Source: Volvox africanus
Lineage: Eukaryota > Chlorophyta > Chlorophyceae > Chlamydomonadales > Volvocaceae
Length of the DNA stretch: 64,000 nucleotides
Assembly: GCA_030268105.1 (NCBI GenBank)
Contig: BSDZ01000010.1
Coordinates: forward strand, 534,001 to 598,000
Direction: 5' to 3'
Part shown: one piece after another, positions 21,645 through 34,100 of the stretch
How positions within the stretch are numbered: the stretch's first letter is position 1
Layout: every line of letters begins with the position of its first letter
The notes under the pieces: model-generated
What the model saw: only the letters and a program-made list of their open reading frames with translations
Database searches by the model: none
What the model was told of the DNA's origin: nothing
Position numbers and translations under genes: made by a program

Positions 21645-22303
21645 TGTTGTATCTCTCCTCAGTTTTGCTCATAGAGTGTCTGCACGTCTGGGGCTTTGAC
21701 ACTAGAACAGAAGTGCTTGCAAGTACAATAAAGCACTTGGAAGCAGCAAGAGACAGCGGAAGACTTGAGAGCGAGGAAAGATATAACTTACAGTGATCAA
21801 AGGATGCAATATTATGATCGGCCATCAGACCCAGCGGGCGGCGATCATCATACAGCGATTGGCGAATAGCAAAGGGCGAAGCTCGGGCTTAGCTCGGACT
21901 TAGCTCGGGCCGAAATAGCAGAGTAAATAGCAATAGTCCAACTGAACACAGGCGTGTTCCGATATCATACGAAGATGTTCTGCCCTACATGGCTGTCCTC
22001 ACATCTAATATACGTGTGATATCGATATGCAGTACAACTCACACTAGGAGGTAAATCCTAAGTGTGACAAACCCTAACGCAGGGCATCAATATCTGTGTA
22101 TTCCGACAATTAAGCCTTCATGGCGTCCGCAAGATGCAAGGGTCCGAATAGCAATATCCGGTTGCCGATCGACCACTGCGACTTAGATGCTCGTCACACT
22201 CGCACATTACGTATGCCAGCGATGGTGTAATAATATAGCAAATATTATTACTAATGTCATAATTATGCAAAGCGCCTATGTTTCTCAGAGCATTCGTATC
22301 TTA
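21645..22303 (-). repeat. LTR fragment, family A-like
   Basis: On the plus strand it starts TGTTGTATCTCTCC and carries the blocks TGCACGTCTGGGG, AGACAGCGGAAGACTT and GATATAACTTACA found at the inner end of inverted family A LTRs. It also has the CCGAATA hairpin (near 22,145) and the AAATATTATT inverted repeat. It is cut at 22,304 by the family C LTR. Confidence 0.7.
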
Positions 22304-23118
22304 TGTTGTATCCTTCCTTCTTCGACCATGCACTGAATCTGCACGTCTGGATGTTAGCTATGTGTGCACCGTGCTTACAAACAGCAAGGCGATTTAATGC
22401 GAGTAAGATGACAGCTGAAGACTCAGCAACAAGGAAAGATCCAACTTACAATGACCTTCAGTTGCAAATCAGAAGTCTGCCGTCAGACCCCGCAGGCAAT
22501 GTTCATCATCCGGCTGGAGATGGTATGCTGAAATAGCTCAGGCCGAATATATGTGAGTAAAACGTATATATGAGAATTATATTGAGTTAAGTACACGGGT
22601 ACTTAATCCAAAGTAGCATCGAGCCAACTTTGGTCTCTAGGCGGCCATCCTCGCACCTATCACGTCGCGATACCGATGTGCAGTATCAGGTCTCACTGGA
22701 TTTCAATCTCAAGTGTGAGTACTATCTTAGCACTGCTCTGAATATCGCGTAATCCGTGATGTTAATGGATGCAACGCATGCAATATGCGAAGGTCCAAAT
22801 ATCGATATTCGGTTGCCGACCCAACCATCGCGATCGTCGTGTTCCCGCATACGCGTATGGTTTATGACACGGATGAGGTAATAATATTTAAAACATTATT
22901 ACGTGATATACTATGCCAATAGATAGATCGCGCATTGATATCAGCTTTGAGTCAAACATGTTGACCTACAGCGTGATGTCGTAGATGATAATGTGACGTG
23001 CCTGATTAGCTAGATATACTCGAATATATCATGCTAATATGATTATATCATGCTTGGTAGTGCTCGAATGTATTGCAGCTTACTTCGGTGTAAACGGTGA
23101 TCGAACCGGCGTACAACA
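22304..23118 (-). repeat. 3' LTR of minus-strand gypsy element (family C)
   Basis: The 815-bp LTR has TGTTGTATCC...GGCGTACAACA ends on the plus strand. On the minus strand it follows the polypurine tract GGGAGGGGGATAG directly after the chromodomain stop codon, so it is the 3' LTR of the element at 23,119-27,118. It is the full-length relative of 11,711-12,271. Confidence 0.92.
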
Positions 23119-26100
23119 ACTATCCCCCTCCCATATGCAGCATCCTCACTGCATCAGACAGCATCGGCTGCAAAGATCATTGGGTCTGTGTGGCACGTAG
23201 ACGAGCTTCCTCTAGTAGGGGCTTCATCTCTGGCGAGAAATTATGCGTCGGCTCCCAAGAGTTGTGCTCACTAGAATAGCCTGTCCATTTGACCAGATAC
23301 TCGTGCACCTTCCTCTTTCATCGCTGTCGACCTATACGACGAACCCGATAATCCAGTATCTGTTCCACATCGTACACCTTTTGTTTGCCTGCGATCCAGG
23401 TCTCGGGACCGGGGTTCATTACTGCAGGGGCATCGGTGTTGTTTGTAACGGGTACTGTACCGCGATAAGGACGGATGAGAGAGATGTGAAACGTGGGATG
23501 AATATTCATGTCAGGGGGTAGGGATAGCTCTACAGCAACATTTCCTAACCATGCAAACAACGGGATATGGACCAATCCAGCGAGGTAATGATTTTTGGGA
23601 ACCGTCGGCGAGCGAACGCAGATTCTTAGTGCTCAATAACACCATTTGTCCCACCAAAAATGTTACGTCTCGTTTGGATTTATTATAGTAGTCCGTCATC
23701 CGTTGTTGGGCCGCATCCAAACATGCCTTCGCGTCTGTCATGCGGGATAGGAACGACTTGGCAAAGGTTTTAGCCGCCGGGATATTTACCTCCAACTCTC
23801 GCCACACGGGTAGCGCAGGATGGAATCCATAATTCAGAAAGAAGGGGCTTTGACCTGTAGAACGGTTAACAGCATTGTTAAGCGCAAATTCTGCCGAAGT
23901 CAGGAACGTATCCCAAACAGAGGGTGTGCGTCCCGCGAAATTCCTTAACATATCACCCAACGTGCGATTTGTGCGTTCCGTTTGCCCATCGGATTGTGGG
24001 TGATATGCTGTGCTCAAATGAACGCGCATACCGACGAGTTCACATAGCGCTTCCCAAAACTTAGACGTGAATTGACCGCCGTGATCGGATATCACATTTT
24101 TAGGAATGCCATGCAATCAGACCACGTTATCAAAAATAATCGTGCTGTTTGCTCAGCGGTGCAAGACGAGGTGCAGGGGGCTAAGTGAACCATCTTGGTC
24201 AAACGATTGACCATAACGAACAACCAAACCGAGTCGTATCCCCCCTCAGTTTTTGGCAGCGCGACTACAAAGTCCATTGAAACACTTTCCCAAGGTACAT
24301 CTGGTATAGGTAAAGGTTGTAATAACCCCTGGCCCTTACCGGATAGTGCTTTATTGTGCTGACATAAACTGCACCTTTGCACGAAGTTTTCCGCATCCTT
24401 TACCATGCGCGGCCACCAGAACGAGCATCGTACCAGCTCTGCCAATTGCGTGCTTCCAGGATGTCCTGCCAACGGGTCCTCGTGGAACCGAGCAACAATA
24501 TTGTAGCGCAAAGCGTCATTGTTCGGCACGACGATTTGTGTTGTCGAGCCATCCATTCCCAACCATAAATCGTTGTGCTTGCGTAGATGTTCCAAGCAAA
24601 CCATGGATCCACTTCATACGCCATCTTGAGTCGCTGCGCAAGGTCCACTGCTATCGGCACCTCCTGACTGCACGAATGGGGTATTCGGTGCTGCCAGAAT
24701 CGTAGCGTGTAGGGAAGGATGTCGACTGAGGGCGTCAGCAATATTAATTCTGCCGGCGATATATTCCCATGTACAGTCGAAACAAGATAGATACTCCATC
24801 CACCGGGCTTGTCGTCGGTTGAGCGTGGGGACACTTTGTAAAAATGTCAGCGGTTTGTGATCGGTCTTCAGTGTAAAAGGGCGGCCTTTGTTGTACCTCT
24901 TCTTCGAGTTTGCTCATAAGTATCTGCACGTCTGGGGACTTGAGATACCGATGCGTGAGCACTTGCAAGTACAGCAAGGCACACAAGAGCAAACAGACAC
25001 AGCGGAAGACTTCAAGGCAAGAAGAGATATAACTTACAATCTTACAGACAGAAGTGATGCAATTGATGTAATCGCCGTCAGCGCCGGAAGCAAGCAGTCA
25101 TCACGCGGTGGTGATAAGTAAAGTTCAGGCTTAACTCGGGCTAAGTAGGATAGCGATTAGTAAGAAGAGTGTTGAACACACGAGTGTTCTCTGGTATTGG
25201 AATCTCTCTTTTACTTAGCCGTCCTCACATCTGTTATACTCGCAGCATTGTTACACCGTACAATTCACATTAGGAGGCCGATCCTAAGTGTGACAACCCT
25301 ACTGCGTAGAGGCGATGTTCATGTATAACAACCGATAAGCCTTTCCGGCATTTGCATGATGCAAGGGTCCGAATAATGATATTCGGTTGCAAGGCATGTA
25401 TCATGACGAGTGCGGCGCTCTCAACGTGTGCTGTAATGAAGTAATATTATATCAAATAATATTACTTATCGTTTCATAGCACGAGCATAATGCACTTCTT
25501 GATCGTTCGGGATTTCATGCATGCTAGGCGGATCAGCCATGATGCGATGTCGCGATGTATAATGATAACATGCCAAAACGTGTATAAATGTATGCAAATA
25601 CATTTATGTGATGCAAGTTCATTCATATGCATAAGTCATTCATGCGTTCATCAAGACAGCACTTTGCCTCGTAGCGTCACATCGACCTACGCATCGGCGG
25701 GAAACGAACCGTAGCACAAGAGCCTTCAAGGTAACAGCGCCTTTCCTTTAGAGCATGTAGAACTGCCAACAGCTCCTGTTCTCTGGTCGTGTAGTGGGTC
25801 TCCGCACCTGAGAATTTCTTACTTGTGAAGGCAATTGGTCATTCTTCCTGCAACAATACAGCACCGCTTCCATGTAGGGAAGCATCCGATATTACTTCTA
25901 CACGGAACGGCAATGAATAATCAGGAAAAGAGAGAGTAATGTCGTCGGCGACGATTCGCTTGAGCTCTTCGAATGCCCGCTGACACCCGAGTGTCCAAGC
26001 TTCGAGAGAAGCGAAGCCTCCTTTCTTCGTCAGATTTGTAAGCGAGGCCGCAATAATGGAGTATTTATTAATAAATTTACGGAAGTAGTTGGTCAAACCT

Positions 26101-27118
26101 AAGAACTGGCGTAGTTCGGTGAGGTTCTGAGGCCCGGGCCATTCACGAACCACAGTTACCTTCCGTGGATCCATTCTTATTCCAGTGGCCAATACAATGT
26201 GTCCCAAATACTCCACCTGAGGCTGCACCCAAAAACATTTGGCGCGTTTAGCAAACAATTGCTCCCACTTCATCACCTCAAGCACGAGCTCGAGATGCTT
26301 CAGGTGCTCCTCGCGTGTCTTGGAATATATTAAAATATCATCCAAATAACAAACGACAACCCTGTCGATATACGGTCTGAACATGCAATCCATCACTGCT
26401 TGAAATGTGGCGGGCACATTAGTAAGCCCAAACGACAAGACCGTGTACCCGAAGTGACCAAAGGGTGTCCGGAAAGCAGTTTTCGGAATATCAGTAGCAG
26501 CAATGCGTATCTGATTATACCCCTGTTGGAGTTCAATCGAGGAAAAATAAGCTGAACCTTACAACTTATCAAGCAGGTCATCGACGCGCGCCAAAGGGTA
26601 GCGATTTTTAATCGTAGTCACATTCAAGCCCCGATAATCAATGCACATACGCAGAGTCCCGTCCTTCTTACCGACAAACAATATCGGTGCAGAATATGGC
26701 GATGTGCTGGGCCGAATCATACCCTTTGCACGCAGATCCCTCACTTGCCGCTTCACTTCATCCAAATTCAATGAACTTAACCTGTACATAGGTCGTGAAA
26801 CAGGTTGCGCTCGGGCACAAGAGGGATCATAAGGCAACAGGTAACATAGGTGGGAGCCCCAGGATGACAAATGCATCGGTATAGTTTGGCAAAGGAAGGG
26901 GGCTGCGACCTCAGAATCTTTCACAAGAGACTGTACGGCGGTGACATTCGGAGAGTGTTCTCGACATTCGATTGCACCCGAGGCCTCACAAGCAATTCAT
27001 GGGTACCTTCCCTTATCATTTGATAGGCTTCTTTTGCACCCTTCAAGCTTGGGTTCTTTATTTCGGCGGACGAACGCCGCTAGAATGAAGTTAACCATAG
27101 GCTCCGCACAGTTCCGCC
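23119..27118 (-). pseudogene. Gypsy chromovirus pol, decayed and split by a solo LTR
   Basis: Read from 27,118 down: a protease/RT linker (about 27,118-26,930); RT with '[11 protein letters not shown]' and '[10 protein letters not shown]' (26,640-26,830); a TAA at 26,559-26,561; RT palm 'YLDDILIYS' (about 26,345); and RNase H 'VISDASLHG' (about 25,885) up to a TGA at 25,839-25,841, where related copies have CGA. A solo LTR (24,889-25,721) then interrupts RNase H between 'CYLE' and 'GRPFTLKTDHK'. Integrase follows ('CSLCQHNKALSGK', 'SDHGGQFTSKFWE', 'TAYHPQSDGQTER', 24,604-23,600), with frameshifts near 24,110 and 23,560. A TGA lies at 23,318, then the chromodomain 'EYLVKWTGYSSEHNSWEP' (about 23,220-23,310). 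The 5' end is lost at the junction with the plus-strand element at 27,119. Confidence 0.92.
24889..25721 (-). mobile_element. Solo LTR (family A) with 5-bp target-site duplication
   Basis: An 833-bp LTR inserted into the RNase H region of the element above. The 5-bp direct repeat GCCTT flanks it at 24,884-24,888 and 25,722-25,726. Removing the LTR and one GCCTT restores the continuous pol order seen in the other copies. The terminus near 25,721 reads CACAAGA instead of CACAACA, a one-base change. A solo LTR arises by recombination between the two LTRs of a full element. Confidence 0.95.
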
Positions 27119-27951
27119 TGTTGTGCTACGGTTCGTTTCCCGCCGATGTGTAGGTCGATGTGACGCTACGAGGCAAAGTGCTGTCTTGATGAACGCATGA
27201 ATGACTTATGCATATGAATGAACTTGCATCACATAAATGTATTTGCATACATTTATACACGTTTTGGCATGTTACCCTTATACATTGCAACATCGCATCA
27301 TGGCTGATCCGCCTAGCATGCATGAAATCCCGAACGATCGAGAAGTGCATTATGCTCGTGCTATGAATCGATAAGTAATATTATTTGATATAATATTACT
27401 TTATTACAGCACACGTTGAGAGCGCCGCACTCGTCGCGATGCATGCCTTGCAACCGAATATCGTTATTCGGACCCTTGCATCATGCGAATGCCGGAAAGG
27501 CTAATCGGTTGTTATATGTGAACATCGCCTATGCACAGTAGGGTTGTCACACTTAGGATCGGCCTCCTAGTGTGAATTGTACGGTGTAACAATGCTGTGA
27601 GTATAACAGATGTGAGGACGGCTAAGTAAAAGAGAGATTCCAATACCAGAGAACACTCGTGTGTTCAACACTCTTCTTACTAATTGCTATCCTACTTAGC
27701 CCGAGTTAAGCCTGAACTTTACTTATCACCGCCGCGTGATGACTGCTTGCTTCCGGTGCTGACGGCAATTTCGTCCATCGCATCATTTCGGTCTGCATTG
27801 TTGTAAGTTATATCTCTTCTTGCCTTGAAGTCTTCCGCTGTGTCTGTTTGCTCTTGATTGCCTTGCTGTACTTGCAAGTGCTCGCGCACCGGTCTCGAAA
27901 GTCTTCAGACGCGCAGATACTTATGAGCAAACACGAAGGAGAGGTACAACA
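27119..27951 (+). repeat. 5' LTR of plus-strand gypsy element (family A)
   Basis: The 833-bp LTR runs TGTTGTGCTACGG...GAGGTACAACA. A primer-binding site follows three bases after it, making it a 5' LTR. It interrupts the protease/RT linker of the minus-strand element at 27,118. Confidence 0.93.
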
Positions 27952-27954
27952 AAT

Positions 27955-27966
27955 TGGTATCGAGGC
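27955..27966 (+). other. Primer-binding site
   Basis: TGGTATCGAGGC lies three bases beyond the LTR end. It differs from the usual initiator tRNA-Met site TGGTATCAGAGC in the middle two bases. Confidence 0.75.
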
Positions 27967-28059
27967 GTCAATATCCGGGCACCGCCGCATGTGTATTACT
28001 CCCTGCTTTCTGTCGGAGCAAGGCAGAGGCATCGTTAAGGGGTATGCGGTGTGTCCACC

Positions 28060-28860
28060 GGTTCGAGCCGGGCACCGTTTTGTTTAACGGTGTGGATCGG
28101 GAGGGTATGCTGGCTCCGTGGCCAGGGACATCCTACTCGGTTGACGTTTGGTATGAAGCTCCTGATGAGGGTTCGGTAAGTTCAAAACCCGCTCTAAGTG
28201 CACTGACGTTGTCTGCCGGGCAGTCACTCGTAGATAACCGTGTCCCGGTGATTCAGTTCGGTCTAAATGGCCGTACTCTGAAGGCACTCATTGACAGTGA
28301 CGACTTCATCTCTGTCGCAGAGATGAATGCGCTGGGGTTGACCCCAGAGTCGTCTGATTGTCCACAGGTTACCCTTGCTGATGGGGGTAAGCATCCCATC
28401 GTGGGCAGGATCACCCTTAGCCTATCGTTAGGCCCTTTGCGTGTTGTGACCCAGCCGTACGTGTTGCAAGGCTTAGCAGAGACTGCACCATACATAATGG
28501 GGTCTGCAACATTACGACAGTACCGCGTGCGCATTGACATGGAGACCGCAACCCTGCATTTGTGCAAGGGTACTCTGTCGATTAAGGTACCTTTCCTGTC
28601 GTTCGAACATGTCACACCAGAGGGGGCAAAGCTGAGGCGGTGCCTATGGTTAATTTTGCCGTGACCGCAATGGCCGCGAATCGAACAGGAGCTAGTCGGG
28701 CGTAAGGAAGCTGTCCGTTTGTTACGGAAGGGTGCCCACGGACTGCTTTTGAGGCCACGGGTGGGCTGCATTGCCACCACCGCGCAGACTTCTGTCAGCA
28801 TCTCTTTGCGGCACTCAACTACTGCAGTCCCACCCCAAACAAGCTAGCCGTAAGGGCACA
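28060..28860 (+). pseudogene. Gypsy aspartic protease fragment, gag missing
   Basis: A plus-strand frame to 28,664 reads 'VIQFGLNGRTLKALIDSDD', then '[13 protein letters not shown]' and 'PYVLQGL'. This is a retropepsin-like fold matching the protease of the element at 13,091-15,660. The expected active site DSG reads DSD, so it is probably inactive. Only about 100-200 bp separate it from the primer-binding site, so gag has been deleted. After the TGA at 28,662-28,664, frameshifted protease/RT linker sequence continues to about 28,850 ('GCPRTAF' region), where similarity ends. Confidence 0.82.
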
Positions 28861-29880
28861 CATGGCACGCATTCCACGTGACCCCCAAGATCTAACGGTC
28901 AACATCTCAAGCCCATGAGTACCATAACCCTTGGACTACCATAGAACCCCAAGTAGATCCTGTGCAATCACCCAAAAGTGCACAACAAATTTCTTTACGA
29001 AACACATTACAATGATGCATGCTATTTGTGCTTTGTGCTAGCTTGTTTTAAAAACGATAACAAGGATAACCCAGTGTAGATGCGGGGCTCCTGGCTAAAC
29101 CCCCTGAAAAACGTCTTTTTATCGGGAACTTTCCCAACCTTATATCCGGGATGGCCAGGAAACCGGACGTCTTCTGGTCGGGCCTTTACTGTTGGGCGGA
29201 TACCATTGCAAAGATTGGAAGACACCTTGCGGCAAAACCTGCCTGGGAATATCATTTGCCGACAGGATGGGGTTTAGTAAAAGGATGCACAACATAATCT
29301 GAGGCCACCTTAGGTAAGCTGTTGTTCTCCAGCTTCCGGTCTTTCATACCTCGAATATTCCATTGAGCTATGCGCAGCAAGTGGCCTCCTGACCCCCACC
29401 CCCCTACCCAGGAGTCCCATGATTAGCGGCAGTAGTGGCACTGGGGTTTACAACCCCGCCTTCTCTACCACAACCGTTGCCTAGTTGCTGCCTCCAATCC
29501 AATCAGTCCAGAGCACCCGAATGAACGCCAGCGTCGTTAATAAGATGGCTCACGTCCGCACCATTCTCCCAGCAAAGTCGTTTTCGTTCCATCCATAGAC
29601 TTACAAAAGTTGTGTATCGTTGCTGGTGAAGCTCCACATCAGCTCGCGTACGGTGATACTGTACCACCGAAAAAGCTCACCACCTGTTAAGGCTAGAGTC
29701 TTCCGGCAGCCGGGTGCCAACCATGAAGGCATCTACGAGCCCGTACCCCACACGTGTCTGGGCTGTCGGCCTTGCCCTGCAGCAGTCGTTGCAGCGGCGC
29801 CATTCGGTAGCTGCTACGGCCGGAAGGGGGGAACGACGGTAGTGACGGCAGTTGTACCGGAAGAGTTGCACTTTGGCAGG
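28861..29880. other. Unassigned region
   Basis: No gene was identified. Frames at 29,080-29,277 (plus) and 29,022-29,255 (minus) cover a compositionally coding-like stretch, but I could not match either to a family. The block from about 29,620 may already belong to the DIRS-like remnant that follows. Confidence 0.4.
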
Positions 29881-30520
29881 GGATGAACCGGGAGGCCCTG
29901 TCAGCCCCAATTGTGTGCCTTGCCAGCACAGTGGGTGTGGAAATCCGCACGGATGCCAGTGACTTGACATGGGCGGGGTTCATGGCTAGTGAAACCGTAG
30001 CTGGTGGTTACCTGTCTCTTGAGGCAAGGGCGGAATCGTCCACCATGCGGGAGATGCTCGCATGGTTCTCCCTGCAGGCCACTGGAGGGGGCAGAAGGGG
30101 CAGAAGGGTGCACGTCCTGACCAACAGCACTAATGCACGGTCCATAGCTACGAAAGGGAGCAAGGGGACCAAATAGCAGGCGGTTGCTCTGAAGGTTTTC
30201 TGGCGGTGTAAGGCCAACAAGTGCAGCTTTCCGTGGCCTGAATCCCACGGGAGCAGAACCTGGTTGCAAATTTCTTTAGCAAAATCCAGGAGAGCTGGGA
30301 TTAGCAGTCGGCGCCAGACTGATTTCGATGGCTTGATAGGAGGTGGGGTTCCACACAGTGGACCGGCTTGCTTCGGATCGCAACAAGCAGCTGGAGCGCT
30401 TCAATTCCCTGTTTTACTGCCAAGGGACAAAGGCAGTGGACTGCTTCACACAGCATGACGTCGGAGCAAGGGTAGCTCCCGGGTGTGTAGTCCTAGGCCT
30501 TCAATAATGTGTTCTGCAGT
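29881..30520 (+). pseudogene. DIRS-like retroelement RNase H remnant
   Basis: The plus-strand frame from 29,883 reads 'VEIRTDASDLTWAGFM', 'GGYLSLEAR' and 'SSTMREMLAW', followed by 'VHVLTNSTNARSI'. This is the pattern of the RNase H domain of DIRS/Kangaroo-type tyrosine-recombinase retrotransposons (TDASDxGWGA, GxxSxxE, SSTxREL, TDNxxA). After a TAG near 30,175 and frameshifts, 'DRLASDRNKQLERFNS' (about 30,362) and 'AVDCFTQHDV' (about 30,435) match the segment that follows RNase H in these elements. RT and recombinase were not found. It is a decayed fragment lying about 0.7 kb upstream of the FtsH start codon. Confidence 0.7.
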
Positions 30521-31191
30521 TTGCGCCACCTTCCCCTCCGACACCTCAAGGAGCGGACGGTCGTCGTGCAGGCGTTTCGGTGGGGTTGGGCTTCACACAT
30601 ATTCCCTTGCTGTTACTGCCGTAGGGTGAGTTCGAGGTACAGTCTTCTATCTCTCTCATATATTTTAACACCGGGTCTGATAGGGGGATTGCACCGGCGG
30701 TTCCACTGTCGGATGGGTTGCCGCTCTTTGCGGCCGTGTTCCTCGCCGCCAGAACCTGTTTTTAATATCTGGCTTACACCGCGCTCATTAAGTTGATTAT
30801 TTGCCCTGACCAACATGTTTTCCTCGCTGTCATGTAATAACGTAACAATAAACATAGGTTATTTACTCTAGTCCGTCTTGCAGAAAATTGCAAAGGTAGT
30901 CAAATACGGTGTTTATAGCGTTTCGCATAATGAATCGCGGCCATAGGTTCCGGACCAGATGATGGTACTGTAATCACTGCGTAGTGAGGTAATGCCGCGA
31001 TTGCTCCATCGTTGCCCGTAGACAAATTGAGAAATAGAAACGCCGTTTGGATGCGTTTTGGATCTTGTTAAGTCTCGTTCTCTTTGCCCCCATCTTGACA
31101 GTGCACCTGATAGCGACGTGGCCAGTCCACAACACCAACGGATTGTCTTGCTCAGTTCTGCTCGGCGTTTTTCCACAACTGCACTAGAGAA
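30521..31191 (+). promoter_or_regulatory. Presumed upstream region of the FtsH gene
   Basis: Non-coding DNA between the DIRS-like remnant and the FtsH start codon. No clear TATA box or other named element was seen. It is called regulatory only from its position. Confidence 0.35.
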
Positions 31192-34100
31192 ATGCTGCGT
31201 AGAAATGCTCAGCGATTGCAGTTGCTGCTGCACCAACAGCACAGTGCTCATGGCAGCGACGAAATCCTCTTAGCAGAGCGCTTGCTATCTGGCCGGCTTG
31301 CGGGACCATCCGGAAGTCCTTCTATTTTAGATACTGCCTTTGGGCTCACACGCTTGTTTACAAAGCAGTCTATGCGCAAGGGCTTACTTGCTAGCCACTC
31401 AGTGCTTCGTCCCGGCACTCTAAAGCAGGTTTGTAATATGATTGATTACTTAATGTCGAGATAGGATTCCAGGTTTAGGACAACGTTTATGGTAGAGGGG
31501 TCTTACACCCAGATGCTGCACATTCGCAGGAGGAGGGCTTCCTTGCAAACCTGTTCAGGCGTTACATGGGAAGCAACGCGCCACGAAAAGGTTCGGAGGG
31601 AGCTACGGGCCCGTATTTTTCTCCCTCAAGCCTGAACGGCGAGCATGCTGTGCTGCAGGGTTCGAGAATTTCGCTCCGAAGGGGCAGGGTACTAGTGCTT
31701 CTAAGTCCTCCAAGTCATCGAAGTCAGAGGGGAATGTCGGCGGCAGTGGCGGCGGCAATCAGAACAGGAACGAGGGTTCAGGTTAGTGGCACGGCGATTT
31801 CCTTGATTGGGCGATGAAGAGATGGCGAGTGAGTATATCCCGCACATAGGTGTCAAAATCTTCTTGCGCTGGTTGCCGAGGTGTAATTGGGCGAATACTG
31901 TTTCCATCCTTCAAATGGCAGACTCCCTTAACCCGCCCTGACCATGTCGTATTGGTTCGCCAGTCCACCACGACTCCCGCTTAGTCCGACCTTTCGTCCA
32001 TCGGTATCATTACTACCCTCTCGGAAGCCTTTTGCTTGCTATCGTTGTGTATTTAAGCCTCTGGGCACCCTTAGGTCTATTCCACGTAAGCGCCCCGTCA
32101 TGGCTCCTTGCACGTCTTCACCAGCTTCGTGCCCTTCGTGTTCCTCGTTCCTGCCGCCCACCCGCTCCTCTTCATAGATCCCGAATCACAGAAGCTGGAT
32201 TTGGGTGCCACTCTGATGAACTCGCTGTTGCTGGGGGCTCTATGGCTGCTGTTCGGTCCCAGCATCTCCGGCAGCAGGGAGGGTGGTGGCCGCACTTCGG
32301 AGATTTCGTTCCAGGAGTTCCGAAACCAGTTGCTGGCCAGTGGGCAGGTGGTGAGGCTAGAGGTGGCGAATGGGAGCATTGTTAAGGTAAGGGTGAAGCG
32401 GGGACCCGGGGGGAGAGGTCCTTCATGGTTGCGGGAGTGAGCGGTGGCTTGGGGAGCTTGACTTCAATTTTCTTGCAGTTGTGTTGCGGCAATTGTGGCG
32501 GTGGTGGCGGGGCGGACACTGGGTTCAGGGTACTTGACATGGGAGAGAAATGAGCATGCTTTGGCCAGTCATCAAAGACCGTGGATGGCGCCGGTGCCCT
32601 TAGGAATGGAAGTTCTTATGATGAAGTAGCTTTTCTGATTGCGGCAGTGGTGTTCATGACGATGCAATTTCAGTGATATTCCTTGACAATTACCGGTGTC
32701 GACGGCATTGGGGCATTCCTGGTGATGCTGATGATGAGATATTGGTAAGTGATGGGAGTACTGCTAGCACGTATGGCCAGGTGGGATGTCTGCTGTGTAC
32801 AAGCTTTATGCATGATGAGAGGTTTTTGATCCTTAGGGCAAGACCCGGATAGCTCGGTACGCAGCCAAGGTTTTCACGGCTGCTCGGCGCTTCCCGCTCA
32901 CCCGTTTCAAGCTGCGTTTCCCGCTCTCGGCACAGGTTTATGTCCGGTCCAGCAGCGCCGCCGCGGATGTGACCCCCGCGGGTGTGGGTGCTGGTACCTC
33001 AGCGGCCCAGCAGCAGCAGTCCCAGGAAGAGGTCTTCATTGCAGACGGCTCTGCTGGAACCACTACAAGCGGTGCTGGCGCCGGAGCTCGGGTGGGCTCG
33101 GGCCCGGGCGCAATGCTGCGATACTACTTCCACATTGGATCGGTGGACTCGTTTGAGCGCAAGTTAGATGAGGCGCAGCGGGAGCTGGGCATTCCGCCAT
33201 CGCAGATGGTGCCTGTGAAGTGGGTCGGGGGATGTGTGGGGCTCGTGGGCCCCGCTCATGGCGCGAACTGGGTGGGAGTTAAGGTTGTTTGTGAGGGATT
33301 GGGGGTTAGCGTGGCGTTACCGAGACGTGCTTCTGTCATTTGAAAAGGGGGAAACGCGACGTGCCTGTGTCGGTGGAGGGAGGGGGTTTTCTTGGCTGTT
33401 GGGTGGAGATGGAGCAAGGGATGCACAACTCCGACATACACGCGAAATGGCCGAACGTGTGGGAGGACGCTGAAGAGCGACGCGTTCCGGATCTGCGTGG
33501 GAATGACGGGGGGTTTGGAGGCTGCGTACTGGATGATGAAAAGGAGTTGATGAATGTGCGTAGAGGCAACAACATTGAGGTTACAAAGGAGGGATTGGGG
33601 TCTGAATCCGCCTATTTTCCTCAGCGGCAGTTTTGCCGAGCAAGAACAGAAGGCGCTGTAGACGGGGTCGTTTGTGAAGATAACCATCCCATCACTCGCA
33701 CCTTCCCATAACCCAAGACCCTCCCCCTCTGTCAGCTTTCAGTAATAGCTAGGCGCCCGTGGGCTTCTCGTGTGACCGGTTCTGTTGCTTATGCATTCTG
33801 GTCCCCCCTCGCCCAGTTGGTTAGGTTGTACTTCTCGCAGCGTCTTACAGCAGTCCCAGGCTTTTCCCTGGCTCTATGCGTCTTAACTGTTCCATCGAGT
33901 CTCTGTTTCTATATCTTGTTGCGTTGCGGTACATTTAAGTCACCCTCCCTCCCTCCCTACTTCCCTCCATCGGATCTACAACTGTTTTCATTACCTATCT
34001 GATTGTACTTCCTATAGCATTGCACATTTACGTCTTCCTCTCCCTCCCCTCCCCCCGCCGTGCCCCGCTCCCTCTAGGTACGTGGACGAGGTCAGCCTGG

